Source of the DNA: Okapia johnstoni
Lineage: Eukaryota; Chordata; Mammalia; Artiodactyla; Giraffidae
Direction: 5' to 3'
Assembly (NCBI GenBank): GCA_024291935.2
Contig: CM044316.1
Location: forward strand, 78,446,501-78,510,500
Length of the DNA: 64,000 nucleotides
The position numbers were made by a program, and so were the translations under genes. This document shows positions 34,121 through 45,677 of the stretch, in pieces (within the stretch, counting starts at the first letter, position 1; the number at the start of each line of letters is the position of its first letter). Below the pieces are notes generated by a model, which saw only the letters and a list, made by a program, of their open reading frames with translations, did not search any database and was not told the DNA's origin.

Positions 34121-37033
34121 GGTTTTATTCATCCTTCCTGAACTTGTGCTTGGCCACAGAGGATTGAGTAGCCACCTGATTTACTTGATCTCTTTAGATT
34201 CTCTCTTCCAGGATGTTTGGTAGATAAAAACCCCAAGACCAAGAGTCGCTAGAGTAAATTCTCAATAAGAATAGCATTCTTAGAAAGAAAAACATACAAA
34301 CGTCTGCTGCTGTAGCTTAGTTCCTTCTTTCAAATATGGGATGCTTAGTTATCTTCTTAAATTCCATCAGCTATTTTTCTGTTCTTCTACCAAGTCTCCT
34401 CTTAAATTAGTCAAGGAGTTCTTATGCCTTATTAACTGAAAGAATATAACTGGTAGAGATCTGAGACTCAATCCTTTCTTCATCTCTCCCATCCTTCATA
34501 AAAGGCTGACTGCTATGCTTTGTGTGATATCTGTGCCCAATTTTTTAAGTCTGTTTCAATTTTCAGGCCAAGTTGCTGGTCCATGAATGGCACAGGTGTA
34601 TTCTTTCTAGAAATTCTAAAATATTGGGAAAGGCTATAAGGGCAAAGATCTAAAAATAGTATCGAGGACTGTCATTCACCAAGAGATATTCTTTGACAAG
34701 GAAGCCTAAGTTTTATTGTTATTTCTATGGTTACCGTTTTCATACCAGAGATTAAAAAAAGAGACCAGTTCTTTTGCAAATTTTTTTTCACTTTTCCCTC
34801 AGGGAGAACAATCTGTTTCCTTCTGAATTTCTGTTACCCTGTTCTTTACCCTTCTCTTATACTGTTCTTTGAAGTTATAAAGTCCTATTTCACTTCCATC
34901 AGACCATTTAGATATAGGTAATGTGGTATAGACATTTAACTTCAAACACAGACACAAGTAGAACAAAAAGATGTAAGTCACAGGCAAAAAATCAGATATT
35001 CTGCTTGAATTAGGAAAAACTTCTGTGTTAGAGAATTTAAAATAAAGGAAAGATCTTGTTAACAAAATAGTTAACAAAACAACTAATGTTAACAAATACC
35101 AAACATTAATTACTATTAGGATGGCAGATCCAAAATGGGTAGATAGTGTATAATACAAAGATGTTAAATTAATTTTGCATTTTATAACATTTACTGAAGA
35201 AATAATGCATCTGGAAATTCAAAAAGACTTTAATGATATTGAAATATTTTAACTATCCTTTAAATTTTCTGTGAATTGCATATTTAATTTTGACAGGGTG
35301 ATAATTTTTTTAAAAAAAGATAAAGAAAAAACTTTAGTGTTAATACACATTGGTAAAATAGCTAGGACTGGTACTTTCTTCTTTCACAATTTGGTCTATT
35401 CACCCTCCTCAAAGTATTTCCAAGAGCAAGAGGTAACACATGCTTCGGAATTAAAAATCAAATAACAATCTACTTTATAATTAGTGCCATGAAAACTTTA
35501 CTGCCTAATTCAAACTTCAAATGCCTTCTTCCTTTATCGTCCTGAATAGTACAAAGACTACAGCTAAATTCTTTATACATGTTAAGATAAAAAGTTACTT
35601 GAAAATGGCATGTTCAGATTCCTTTTGAAATTATTTCTATTGCAAAATATTTCAGGTAAAAATGTTAGACTGTATACATTAGAATATATATTTGATTACA
35701 TTCTCACTTTTTCACAATAGAAGACAGGTCAAGCCCATTTTATATTCAGGTTCTTATATCCTGATGGTTTAACAAATTACCCTTCAAATGAAAAAGTATA
35801 AATGGTGGTTCCCAAAGTATTTACAGCTTCTTAAAATTTATGAAGTACTTTACAAAAACATATAGAGGTAGTTAAGTTGGAAAAAAAATAAAACAAAGCA
35901 ATCTGTTGTTTAATGTTTTTAAATGTTACAGTTGTTAATGATTGTGATATTCATCTATTCAGCCCTGATCAGCAACAGTGGCTATGAAGGTGAATGTCTT
36001 GTGAATCCTAGACCTGATTCGCACAAACGTACAGCCTTTTAAAAAGTAATCACAATGTAATATACGGCAGTATAAGGAAAACACCGCAGTACTAGTGCCA
36101 ATACCATGCTCCTGGAGCTGGAGGAAAGGAAAGAAAAAATTGTAATGATATTTTATTTTACCAACTATTAAATTCCTCAACTTTGCTTTCTGTTTAAAGC
36201 CCTCATCTTTTATTACTTTTGGTTGCTTTACAAAGTCAAGAAGGATTCTTCAATTAGCTTATGATCAAATGTGAATTCTTGCTCTTTGGTAACTTCACTA
36301 GCTTCTGTTGGAAACCGCAAGAGTGCTAACTAACATTCTTGCAATTATTATCCTAGCTTCTGTACCTTATTAGCTCTTGTTGTGCTAAATAGAAAGAAGA
36401 GAGTTCAGAGTTAAACGTCATCCCGTGGCTCCAGGTTTCTTAGGACTGATAACCTGCAGGCACAGGGGCACATTACAAGGAAGTCAGTGCCAGAAGAGTA
36501 TTGGCTAGATTCACGATGTGTTTCCAGGTACAGTAAGACCCAGGCGGTATTCACAGTCTTTGCCCCCACCATCAGGCTGGCCCTCCCAGGGTGAGGCTTT
36601 TAAGACCTATTGATGTAACCCTCTCACAACTCAAGCTGTTGCCTGGTTGTAACTTTACCAACCCATGGAATCCCTCTCTCTCAGCTCACTTGGGAATGGC
36701 TGTATTTAGGTCACTCACAGGCAGGATTTATAAAATAGCACATAATATTCTATCTCAATTTCCTAAGGTGTCTCATGTACTTCTATGGTGTGGCTCAGAG
36801 ACCAAGAACTTCTGATGTTATGTCACGTGCCTTTAACCAATATGTTGTGTAGACTTTCCTCATTTCACTTTTACTTTTATTTAAAGAGTATGTATTTCCT
36901 GTTCCTCTGCTTTCAATCAGGTAATTATAACATTAAGTAATAATCTTATAAACACTTAACTACTGTTTATGAGAGATGAAATGTAGATAGGATATGTAAT
37001 ATTTCAGAACTACTAACCATCTGCAAATGTGGA
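34121..37033. other. Repeat-poor block, no exon recognised
   Basis: About 2.9 kb with no BovB, Bov-tA, L1 or clear MIR. The minus frame at 34799-35158 (119 codons) is rich in hydrophobic and aromatic residues, as AT-rich DNA often gives, and is not supported. Confidence 0.4.
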
Positions 37034-37054
37034 TGTGTGTTTGTGTGTATGTGT

Positions 37055-37108
<54 letters not shown>
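37034..37108 (+). repeat. (TG)n microsatellite, imperfect then pure
   Basis: Begins with interrupted TG units (TTTG and TATG breaks) and becomes pure from 37061 to 37108, about 24 units. Confidence 0.97.
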
Positions 37109-37110
<2 letters not shown>

Positions 37111-38017
37111 CATTCTTTGGGTGGTAGAGTGATAAGCAAAGTACTTCTCAAAGCCAGTTCTTTCAGTATGTTGAAGATGTCTTAGAATGCCCTGATAAAA
37201 AAATTGGGCACATTACATTACATTCATTCATAAAAGGAGCTTTATAAATGTCCACTGAACATATGAAAAATGTCCAATCGTGTTAGTAAGAAAATGTTTT
37301 CGATTAAGGCAATGGCATTTCTGTCCACCAAGCATTTTTTTCATACTCATTTCTGGCCAGGGTACAGTGAAACAGGCACTCTAGCATATTCTTAATGGGT
37401 CTGTAAACTAGATCGGTTTTTCTCAAAGACTAGATGCAGTTTTCTGGCAAAAGCCTTGACAATCACAGGTTAAATAGAAGAAAATACAAAAAGCATTCCT
37501 TTCTGTACTCTCCTTTGCCATATACAGTTCTTACGTGTCTTCTGTAGTATCTAATTTTCCACTTAAAGGAAAAGACTTTACCAGAACATTTCCACAAAAT
37601 TAGAGGAAAAATGAATGTCACTGATGGTGGCATCAGAGAAGTTAACCCCATGACATGTGGATATGGGAGTATAATATGATACAGTGGTCAAAGCTGTGAG
37701 TTAGTGGAACTTGAAGCATATACCCTGGCAAAAAGAATACTCTGCCACACACATACAAAAAATTAAATCTCACATCTGGCAGACTGCAAGGCCAGGAAGA
37801 AGAGATTCAACAATTTCACAACTCAGCCACAAGGTATGATGATGAAAGGGTCTAATAATACATCAGCTCCTTTCCCCAAAACCCAAATATTATACTATTA
37901 AGTACACAGCACTTGAGGATGACCATTAGTTTAGTAAATAAATCATAGAGGACAGAGGACAGTTTCCAAAGTTGATAACTTAGATAAGCATTTTCTGATA
38001 TTCATTTCAGCCGTTTT
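37109..38017. other. No feature recognised
   Basis: Unassigned sequence up to the BovB target site. Confidence 0.4.
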
Positions 38018-38026
38018 ATGGGTGAG

Positions 38027-38806
38027 CAGATGACACCACCCTCATGGCAGAAAGTGAAGAAGAACTAAAAAGCATCTTGATGAAAGCGACAGAGGAGAGT
38101 GAAAAAATTGGCTTAAAGCTTAACATTCAGAAAACTAAGATCATGGCATCTGGTCCCATCACTTCACAGCAAATAGATGGGGAAACAGTGGAAACAGTGG
38201 TTGACTTTATTTTTCTGGGCTCCAAAATCACTGCAGATGGTGATTGCAGCCATGAAATTAAAAGACGCTTACTCCTTGCAAGGAAAATTATGACCAACCT
38301 AGATAGCATATTAAAAAGAAGAGACATTACTTTCCAACAAAACTCTGTCTAGTCAAGGCTATGGTTTTTCCAGTGGTCATGTATGGATGTGAGAGTTGGA
38401 CTGTGGAGAAAGCCGAGTGCCGAAGAATTGATGCTTTTGAATTGTGGTGTTGGAGAAGACTCTTGAGACTCCCTTGGACTGCAAGGAGATCCAACCAGTC
38501 CATCCTAAAGGAGATCAGTCCTGGGTGTTCATGGGAAGGACTGATGTTGAAGCTGAAACTCCAATACTTTGGCCACCTCATGTGAAGAGTTGACTCATTG
38601 GAAAAGACCCTGATGCTGGGAAGGATTGGGGGCAGGAGGAGAAGGGGACGACAGAGGATGAGATGGCTGGATGGCATCACTGACTCGATAGACATGGGTT
38701 TGGGTAAACTCCGGGGGTTGGTGATGGACAGGGAGGCCTGGCGTGCTGCAATTCATGGGGTCACAAAGAGTCAGACACGACTGAGTGACTGAACTGAACT
38801 GAACTG
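38027..38806 (+). mobile_element. BovB LINE, 5'-truncated at the YADD motif, with 9-bp target duplication
   Basis: 780 bp starting inside the catalytic motif (only the ADD part is left) and running to the GAACT tail. The frame is open for 102 codons, is then lost by a small deletion near 38335, and resumes at 38361. A TGA at 38583 splits the C-terminal domain. ATGGGTGAG at 38018-38026 and 38807-38815 is the target duplication. It lies directly left of an older, opposite BovB fragment. Confidence 0.95.
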
Positions 38807-38829
38807 ATGGGTGAGGAATATATGTTATT

Positions 38830-39644
38830 TCAAAAAAATAAACTCTCTTACTGTTTCTGTTGTTTCCTCATCTATTTGCCATGAAGTGATGGGACTGGAT
38901 GCCATGATCTTAGTTTTCTAAATGTTGAGTTTTAAGCCAACTTTTTCTCCTCTTTCACTTTCATCAAGAGGCTCTTTAGTCCTTCCTCCTTTCATGCCAT
39001 AAGGGTGGTGTCATCTGGGTGTCTAAGGTTACAGATATTTCTCCTGGCAATCTTGATTCCAGCTTGTGCTTCATCCTGCCCGGAATTTCACATGATGTAC
39101 TCTGCATATATGTTAAATAAACAGGGTGACAATATACATCCTTGACATACTCCTTTCCTGATTTGGATCCAGTCTGTCATTCTATGTCTGGTTCTAACTG
39201 TTGCTTCTTGACCAGCATACAGATTTCTCAGGAGGCAGATATTTGCATCTCTTGAAGAACTGTCCACAGTTTGTTGTGATTCACGCAGTCAAAGGCTTTA
39301 ACATAGTCAATAAAGCACAAGTAGATGTTTTTCTGGAACTCTCTTGCTTTTTCAATGATCCAACAGATGTTGACAATTTGATCTCTGGCTCTTCTGCCTT
39401 TTCTAAATCCAGCTTGAACATCTGGAAGTTCATGGTTCTTGTACAATTGAAGCCTGGCTTAGAGAATTTTGAGCATTACTTTGCTAGCCTATGAGATGAG
39501 CGCAGTTGTGCTATAGTTTGAACGTTCTTTGGCATTGCCTTTCTTTGGGATTGGAATGAAAACTGGCCTTTTCCAGTCCTGTGACCACTGCTGAGTTTTC
39601 CAAATTTGCTGGCATAGTGAGTGCAGCACTTTCACAGCATCATC
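38830..39644 (-). mobile_element. BovB LINE internal fragment without the 3' end
   Basis: About 815 bp on the minus strand, from the LHSICQQIW-like region before RT motif A down to the region after the RT core. It stops near 38830 at the ADFIF position, so about 550 bp of 3' sequence is missing. Motif A is readable (CFIDYVKAFDCVNHNKLW), but the catalytic tetrad at 39010-39021 is HPDD rather than YADD. A small deletion around 39240 removes part of the GIPDHLTC stretch. Old and inactive. Confidence 0.92.
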
Positions 39645-39856
39645 AAGGCCAATAAAACATCATATGCTTGTGCCTACTGTAATACTTCCTTGATAGTAAA
39701 AATAAGTTATTTGGTCAATAGCAACCTTGTGTGGGTACCATGTTAACAGATGAGGCATTTTGCTAAGCCCTGAAGTGGTGGAGGTAGCTATGGAATTTCA
39801 GGAATGGAAGGTAAATATTGGTTTACCACTGTAGGATAAGGATCTGCCTGGTAAGG

Positions 39857-40056
39857 TCCACGTGTGCTCAGTCGTGTCTGACTCTTTGTGACTCCATGGG
39901 CTGCAGCATGCCAGACTCCTCTGTCCTTGGGATTTCCCAGGCAATAATACTAGAGTGGGTTGCCATTTCCTTCTCCAGGGGATCTTCCTGACTCAGGGAT
40001 CTAACTGTGTCTCCTGTGTCTCCTGAACTGCAGTCAGATTCTTTATCACTAATCTA
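39857..40056 (-). mobile_element. Bov-tA SINE with 10-bp target duplication
   Basis: Antisense Bov-tA from GTGTGCTCAGTCGTGTC to a degraded head. CCTGGTAAGG at 39847-39856 and 40057-40066 flanks it exactly. Confidence 0.94.
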
Positions 40057-40066
40057 CCTGGTAAGG

Positions 40067-40446
40067 ATTTATCAATTATCAGGTTAGGTGTGGATTGGAC
40101 TCATATAACAAAGTTACCACAGAGTGGCTGACTAGGCACCTTAAATGACACTGAGGAAGGCCTCAGACACTACAGAGCAGAAATAAGATGTCCTTGTTTC
40201 AATTCTTAACACACACAGTCAGGATTAAAGAAAATAACTGCCTTTTGAGCTACTATTTTGGGGGGAATAGCTTCCTATGCAAATATAGATAATGAAATGC
40301 TTAACAATAAGAAAGGTAAATTATAGGACATTCACTAAGCTTTATGTATTCTTTATAAATGACAGCAGTGCAAACAACATAGCAAATGCTTACACAGTGA
40401 TGATAGATGACATATTGGTATGCTAAATGATGTGTGAATTCATTAA
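40067..40446. other. No feature recognised
   Basis: Unassigned sequence. Confidence 0.4.
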
Positions 40447-40626
40447 AATCTTTGTGACCCCATGGACTATAGCCCGCTAGGCACCTCTGTCCATGGGATT
40501 CTCCAGGCAAGGATACTAGATTGGGTTGCCATGCCTTCTTCAGGGGATCTTCCCAACCCAGGGATCGAACCCAGGTCTCCTGCATTGCAGGCAGATTCTT
40601 TACCAACTGAGCCACCAGGGAAGCTC
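40447..40626 (-). mobile_element. Bov-tA SINE, tail missing
   Basis: Antisense Bov-tA starting at AATCTTTGTGACCCC (its 3' tail is absent) and ending with the reversed head GAGCCACCAGGGAAGC. Confidence 0.93.
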
Positions 40627-41612
40627 CAAATCAAACAAAGATGTATATAAAATAATGAAAAGCAATATAGGGCTGTAACACAAATGACCTAATATTTGTG
40701 TTTATGGTTGATATTAACTAAATTTGCTAATAAATCAATTTATTCAGATTTCATGAATATGGCATCTCGACACTGTGCTTGCTTACTTATTTCATGTCTA
40801 GAGACTTGTAAATGCTCTAGGTTTATCAGGATAATAGAAAAAAAGCTGATCCTGGAAAATCAGCAGAAAAATAATTTACATTTTCGTTCTGAATCATGCC
40901 CGGGATGTGCAAAATCTTCTGTAACAAAGTGTCTGTCCTAAGTTTTTAAATACATATTGGTTGAAAAGAAGAAAGGAAAAGATATGACAAATTTTAGCTC
41001 TTGATTCTAAGAAGGAAACATCCTAATATAAAAAATGCGCCTCAAGAGAAACATGTGAGACTTAACACAATAGTAGCTAATGTACAGTTATGCAGTATAA
41101 GTTAATATGGAATGTTCTCCCTTTATTCCTAGCTGTATTACCAGCATTCGTCTTAAAATTAGTTGATTGAACAGTAGAACACAATTTCTCAAAGAAATGA
41201 CTGAACTGTGGTAGCATGCCAGAATGAGGTTTGGCCCTAGAAAGGAGCCATGAGATTTGCTGCTGGTTACAAAATTTGCAGAGGGCCAAATAGTCTGCAA
41301 ATCAAACTAACCACAAAGACTTCAGTATATTTGCTGGCTTCAAGATGAGATTAGGCTTGGAGACCTGCTGGAGTTATAAAAATATGTAACTCCAGAAACA
41401 TTTTGACACTGCCAGGATCTCAGAAATTTATATTTGTTGACAAGTTATAATTGAATAAGACACTTTTATTTATTGATAAAAACATGTAGAAGCCTTCTCT
41501 AGAGAGTACTGTAGTGTATAACTTTTAATTTTTATTTTATCAATGAAAGATTTACCTACAAATAACATTTCAGCAACATGGCTATTTAATTAAGAGCTAT
41601 ATACTTATCAGA
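40627..41612. other. No feature recognised
   Basis: Unassigned AT-rich sequence. The overlapping 70-codon minus frames at 41077-41300 are in two frames of the same DNA and unsupported. Confidence 0.4.
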
Positions 41613-41672
41613 TACAGAGGAGCCTGGCAGGCTACAGTCCATGGGGGTCACAAAGAGTTGGACATGACTGAG
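41613..41672 (+). mobile_element. Bov-tA SINE, 3' 60-bp stub
   Basis: Only the end of the element is present: AGAGGAGCCTGGCAGGCTAC to AGTTGGACATGACTGAGC. A short impure CA tract follows at 41685-41711. Confidence 0.85.
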
Positions 41673-41684
41673 CTCATCCACAAG

Positions 41685-41711
41685 GACACACACAGGCACA
41701 CACACACACAT
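41685..41711 (+). repeat. Short (CA)n tract
   Basis: ACACACACAGG followed by about nine CA units, just after the SINE stub. Confidence 0.85.
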
Positions 41712-41924
41712 TAATCAGATATAAGTGATCAATAAGGGTATTTATCATAATATATAATTTAAATGGAAATATATAATTTAAATAGATTAACTATATCTCC
41801 ATGTGTAATGAATCTAATACTATATAAAATTGACACTCATTAAATCTCTTTTCCTTTTATTTATAAACATAAGCCCTTCCTAACTTGATATCCTAAAGAG
41901 TTTAGAGTCTCAAATGTGGGCTTT

Positions 41925-42760
41925 TAACCAGGTTCCTATTCTGAATCCACCACTTACAGGTTACGTGAACTTGGAGAATTTAACTGCTCTGTCAGTTCAG
42001 TTCAGTTGCTCAGTTGTGTCCGTCTCTTTGCAACCCCATGAACCGCAGCACACCAGGCCTCCCTGTCCATCACCAACTCCCAGAGTTTACCCAAACCCAT
42101 GTCCATTGTGTCAGTGATGCTATCCAACCATCTCATCCTCTGTCATCCCCTTCTCCTCCTGCCCTCAATCTTTCCCAGCATCAGGGTCTTTTCCAATGAA
42201 TCAACTCTTCGCATGAGGTGGCCAAAGTATTGGAGCTTCACCTTCAGCATCAGTCCTTCCAGTGAACACCCAGGACTAATCTCTTTTAGGATGGACTGGT
42301 TGGATCTTCTTGCAGTCCAAGGGACTCTCAAGTCTTCTCTAACACTACAGTTCAAAAGCATCAATTCATCACCTCTCAGCTTTCTTTATAGTCCAACTCT
42401 CACATCCATACATGACTACAGGAAAAACCACAGCCTTGACTAGATGGACATTTGTTGACAAAGCAATGTCTCTGCTCTTTAATATGCTGTCTAGGTTGGT
42501 CATAACTTTCCTTCCAAGGAGTAAGCGTCTTTTAATTTCATGGCTGCAATCACCATCTGCAGTGATTTTGGAGGCCAAAAAAGTAAAGTCAGCCACTGTT
42601 TCCACTGTTTCCCCATCTCTCTGCCATGAAGTGATGGGACCGGATGCCATGATCTTAGTTTTCTGAATGTTGAGCTTTAAGCCTCGGTTAATTGATCTGT
42701 GATATATGAACTATATTAACTTTCTCCTAAGCTTGTTAAAAAGATGAAAAATGTCCCAAA
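41925..42760 (+). mobile_element. MIR SINE split by a BovB insertion
   Basis: The left part at 41925-41990 reads TGAATCCACCACTTACAGG and GAATTTAACTGCTCTG. The right part from 42682 reads CCTCGGTTAATTGATCTGTG. Together they give the forward MIR order around ACTTAACCTCTCTG and CCTCAGTTTCC. Confidence 0.65.
41991..42681 (-). mobile_element. BovB LINE 3' fragment, 5'-truncated
   Basis: About 690 bp, minus strand, from the KTKIMASGP region to the GTTCAGTTCAG terminus. It holds the C-terminal domain only. Two frames (93 and 73 codons) are separated by a small deletion near 42330-42370. No clear target duplication was found. Confidence 0.94.
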
Positions 42761-42964
42761 TGAAAGTGTTTACAATAGTACCTAGAATTAATAAGTCCTG
42801 AATAGATTCTAATTTTAATAACATCCAGCTTGATTTAGTGTACAGCCGTTCCTTGATAGGACACATGAAAAGAAGATCATAGTCATTGATGATGCAAACT
42901 GAGCCATTTTCTGAAGAAAGTATCGTACAAAGTACTGACTTCAACTATGATTTCACAAGAAATT

Positions 42965-45053
42965 AATATGAAAAGTAAGTATGGAAAATACATATTTGGA
43001 AATTAAACAACACAGATCTCTATTCCTCGTGGGCTAAAGAGGAAATTTAAAGGAAATTTAGAAAATATTCTGAACTAAATAGAAATAAAAGCACCACATA
43101 TCAAAAGTCTTAGAATGTAGCTAACTCCGTACTTCAAGGAAAATAAATGATATTATCTGAAATCAAAGTTTATATGTTACTAAGGGATTCCCTGGTGGCT
43201 TAGGCGGTAAAGAATCTGCATACGATGCAGGATACCCAGATTCTGTCCCTGCTCTGAGAAGATCCCCTGGAGAAGGGAGTGGCTACCGACTCTAGTATTC
43301 TTGCCTGGGAAATCCCATGGACAGAGGAGCCTGGCAGGTACAGTCCATTGGGTTGCAAAGAGTTGGACACGACTGAGCGACTAACTTAACTAAACCAGAA
43401 AAAGAAGAGTGAATGAAAACAAAATGAAACAGAAAGAAGTGAGTAATAAACCTAAGGGCATAAAACAAATATTGAAAACAAAAAAGCAATAAAGATCTTT
43501 AAAATAATTAAAACCAAAAGTTGATTCTTTTAAAAAAGATAATGAAATGGACAAATCTCTGGTTAGACTTGGCAAGAAAAAAAGAAAGAAGACATACTTG
43601 GCATTAACAAGTATGGAAGAAATGAGATCACTAAAGAACCCACAGCTACTGAAATAATAATATAGGAATTTCATGAACAAGTTTGTGCCCATAAATGTTG
43701 GTATCACATGAAATGGATAAATTCCCTGCAAGATGCAAAAAACCTAAGGTCATCTAGGAAAACAGATAACCTGAATAGTCTTAAATTTACCAAAGCAATT
43801 GAATTTGTAGTTCAAAACCTGCCAACAAAGAAAAGCCTAGATAGGTTCGCTAGATGGCTTCACTGGCAATTTCTACCAAACTTTTAAGGAGAAAATAATG
43901 CCAATTCAATGCAAAATTTTCTATAAGGTAGATGAGAAGTGAATGTTTCCCAACACATTTTATGAAACTGGCATTAGGCTGAAACAAAATCAAATAGTGC
44001 CAGTGCAAGAAAACAAGCCTACAGTTTAATACCCATCATGAACATACATGCAAAAATGTAAAAATTTTAGTCCAGCAATATATAAAAATGTTGCTGCATC
44101 ATGATAAAGCAATTAACAGAGTAAAAATGAGAAAAAAAACTTATGATCACCTCAATCCATGCATAAAAATTGTTTGACAAAAATATAATAGCTCTTCATA
44201 ACAAAAATTTTCAGCAAGTTAGGAATAGAGAGGAACTTTTTGTAACTATTAAAGGGCATCTCAAAAAAGTACAATTTACAGCTTGCATTATGCTTAATGT
44301 TGAAAGACCATTAAGTATGAAAAAAAGCATGAAGTTGGACAGCTCATAATATCTGACTTTAAGAGTTACTTTTACTTTTAAACTACAATATAAAAATAGT
44401 ATTATATTGAAGAAAGAATAGAAACATAAATCAATTGTGAAGAACAGAGTCTAGAAATAGACAAACACTTGTAAGGTGAATTGATTTGGGGCAAAGTTGC
44501 AAAAGCTCTGGGAAATGGGTGGTCTTTTCACCAAGTGGTGTTGGAACTATTGGACATTCACGACCAAAATAATTAGCCTCAAGTATACCTTGTACCCTAA
44601 ACAAAATGAACAAAAATTAATCACAGACCTAAATGTAAAACCTAAAGCTACAAAAACTGTACATAAAGCATAGGAGAAGATCTTTGTGAACTTGAGTTAG
44701 GCAAATGTTTTTTAAATATAACACTGAAAGCATGAATCTTAAAAGAAAAAAAGATGAAAAAATATTAAAATAAAAAATTTCATTCTTCAAAAAATAATGT
44801 TTAGAGAATGAAAAGACAAAGCACAGGTGGGAGAATATGTTTATAAAACACATCTTCTAGAGGACTTTCATCTAGAATGTGTAAGAGCTCTTAAAACTCG
44901 ATTATAAAAAAACAAACAAAAATGGATAAAATATTTCAACAGACATTTCACTAAAGAAGATACAAAGTTCGCAAATAAGTGTATTAAAAGATGTTCACTA
45001 TCATTAGTCATAAAAAAAAAGGGGAAGGCAAATAAAAACAAAACGAGCTACCT
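42965..45053 (+). mobile_element. Old L1 ORF2 relic with internal deletions
   Basis: Recognisable order: GGAAATTAAACAACACAG, GAAATTTAGAAAATATTCTG, CAAAAGTTGATTC, AAATGGACAAATCTCTGG, AATTGAATTTGTAGTTC, GATGGCTTCACTGGCAATTTC, ATGAACATACATGCAAAAATG, ATGATCACCTCAATCCATG, CAAGTGGTGTTGGAAC, GAAGATCTTTGTGAACTTG and AGATGTTCACTATCATTAGTC. The part carrying the FADD-type motif is lost in a deletion near 44280-44390. All frames are broken. A Bov-tA interrupts it. Confidence 0.85.
43184..43390 (+). mobile_element. Bov-tA SINE inside the L1 relic
   Basis: Forward Bov-tA from GGGATTCCCTGGTGGCTTAG to GAGTTGGACACGACTGAGC. ACTAA occurs on both sides and may be the rest of its target duplication. Confidence 0.93.
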
Positions 45054-45677
45054 TGTAAGAAGGATTCTAAAAGGGTCGTTCAATGACTCTAACCTTGCAC
45101 ATGCCCTTCTCCATTAGTGTGGGTGGGACTTGTAAGTATGCCGGGCTATCACTCCTATGATTCGGTTACATTATAAGGCAAAGGGGATGGAATTTTGCAG
45201 ATATAATTAAGATCTCTTATCAGCTGATTTTGAGCTAATCAAAAGGAAGATTATCTTGGTGGACCTGATGCAAATAAGTAATCTCTTAAAAGAGGTTTTC
45301 GTGGTCAAAGACAGAAAATCAGAGACATGCTTCTATTGGCTTCAGAGAACAATGGAAGTGCCATGTTGTGAGAGGGCCTATGCCCCAGACCTCCAGGAGT
45401 TGTGTGACCCCAGGCCAACAGCCACCGAGAAAAAAGGGACCTCAGTCCCCCAGTGCCAAAGACTGCGTTCTGCCAATGACCTAAATGGACTTGTAAGAGG
45501 AACCAGAGCCTCAGAAGAAGAATTTGCAATCCTGTCGATACCTTGATTTCAGGCTGGTGAGACCCTAAGTAGAGTTCTTAGCCTTCTGACCCACAGGAAC
45601 CTGGAGGTAAGAAATTCGTGTTGCTGGGAGGTGCTAGGTTTGTGGTAATTTGTTATACAGCAGCAGAAACTAATACA
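45054..45677 (+). mobile_element. MLT1-type LTR (ERVL-MaLR), about 620 bp
   Basis: Starts TGTAAGAAGG and ends GAAACTAATACA. Between are GGATGGAATTTTGCAGATATA, GGACCTGATGCAAATAAG, CCAACAGCCACCGAG, GGGACCTCAGTCCCC, ATACCTTGATTTCAGGCTGG and GTTTGTGGTAATTTGTTATA, all in MLT1 order. The 96-codon plus frame at 45256-45546 lies inside it and is not a gene. Confidence 0.88.

Noticed and set aside
34799..35158. 119-codon minus frame rich in Leu, Phe, Tyr and Ser
   Set aside because: The composition is that of translated AT-rich DNA. No stable membrane-protein pattern.
45256..45546. 96-codon plus frame
   Set aside because: It lies wholly inside an MLT1 LTR.
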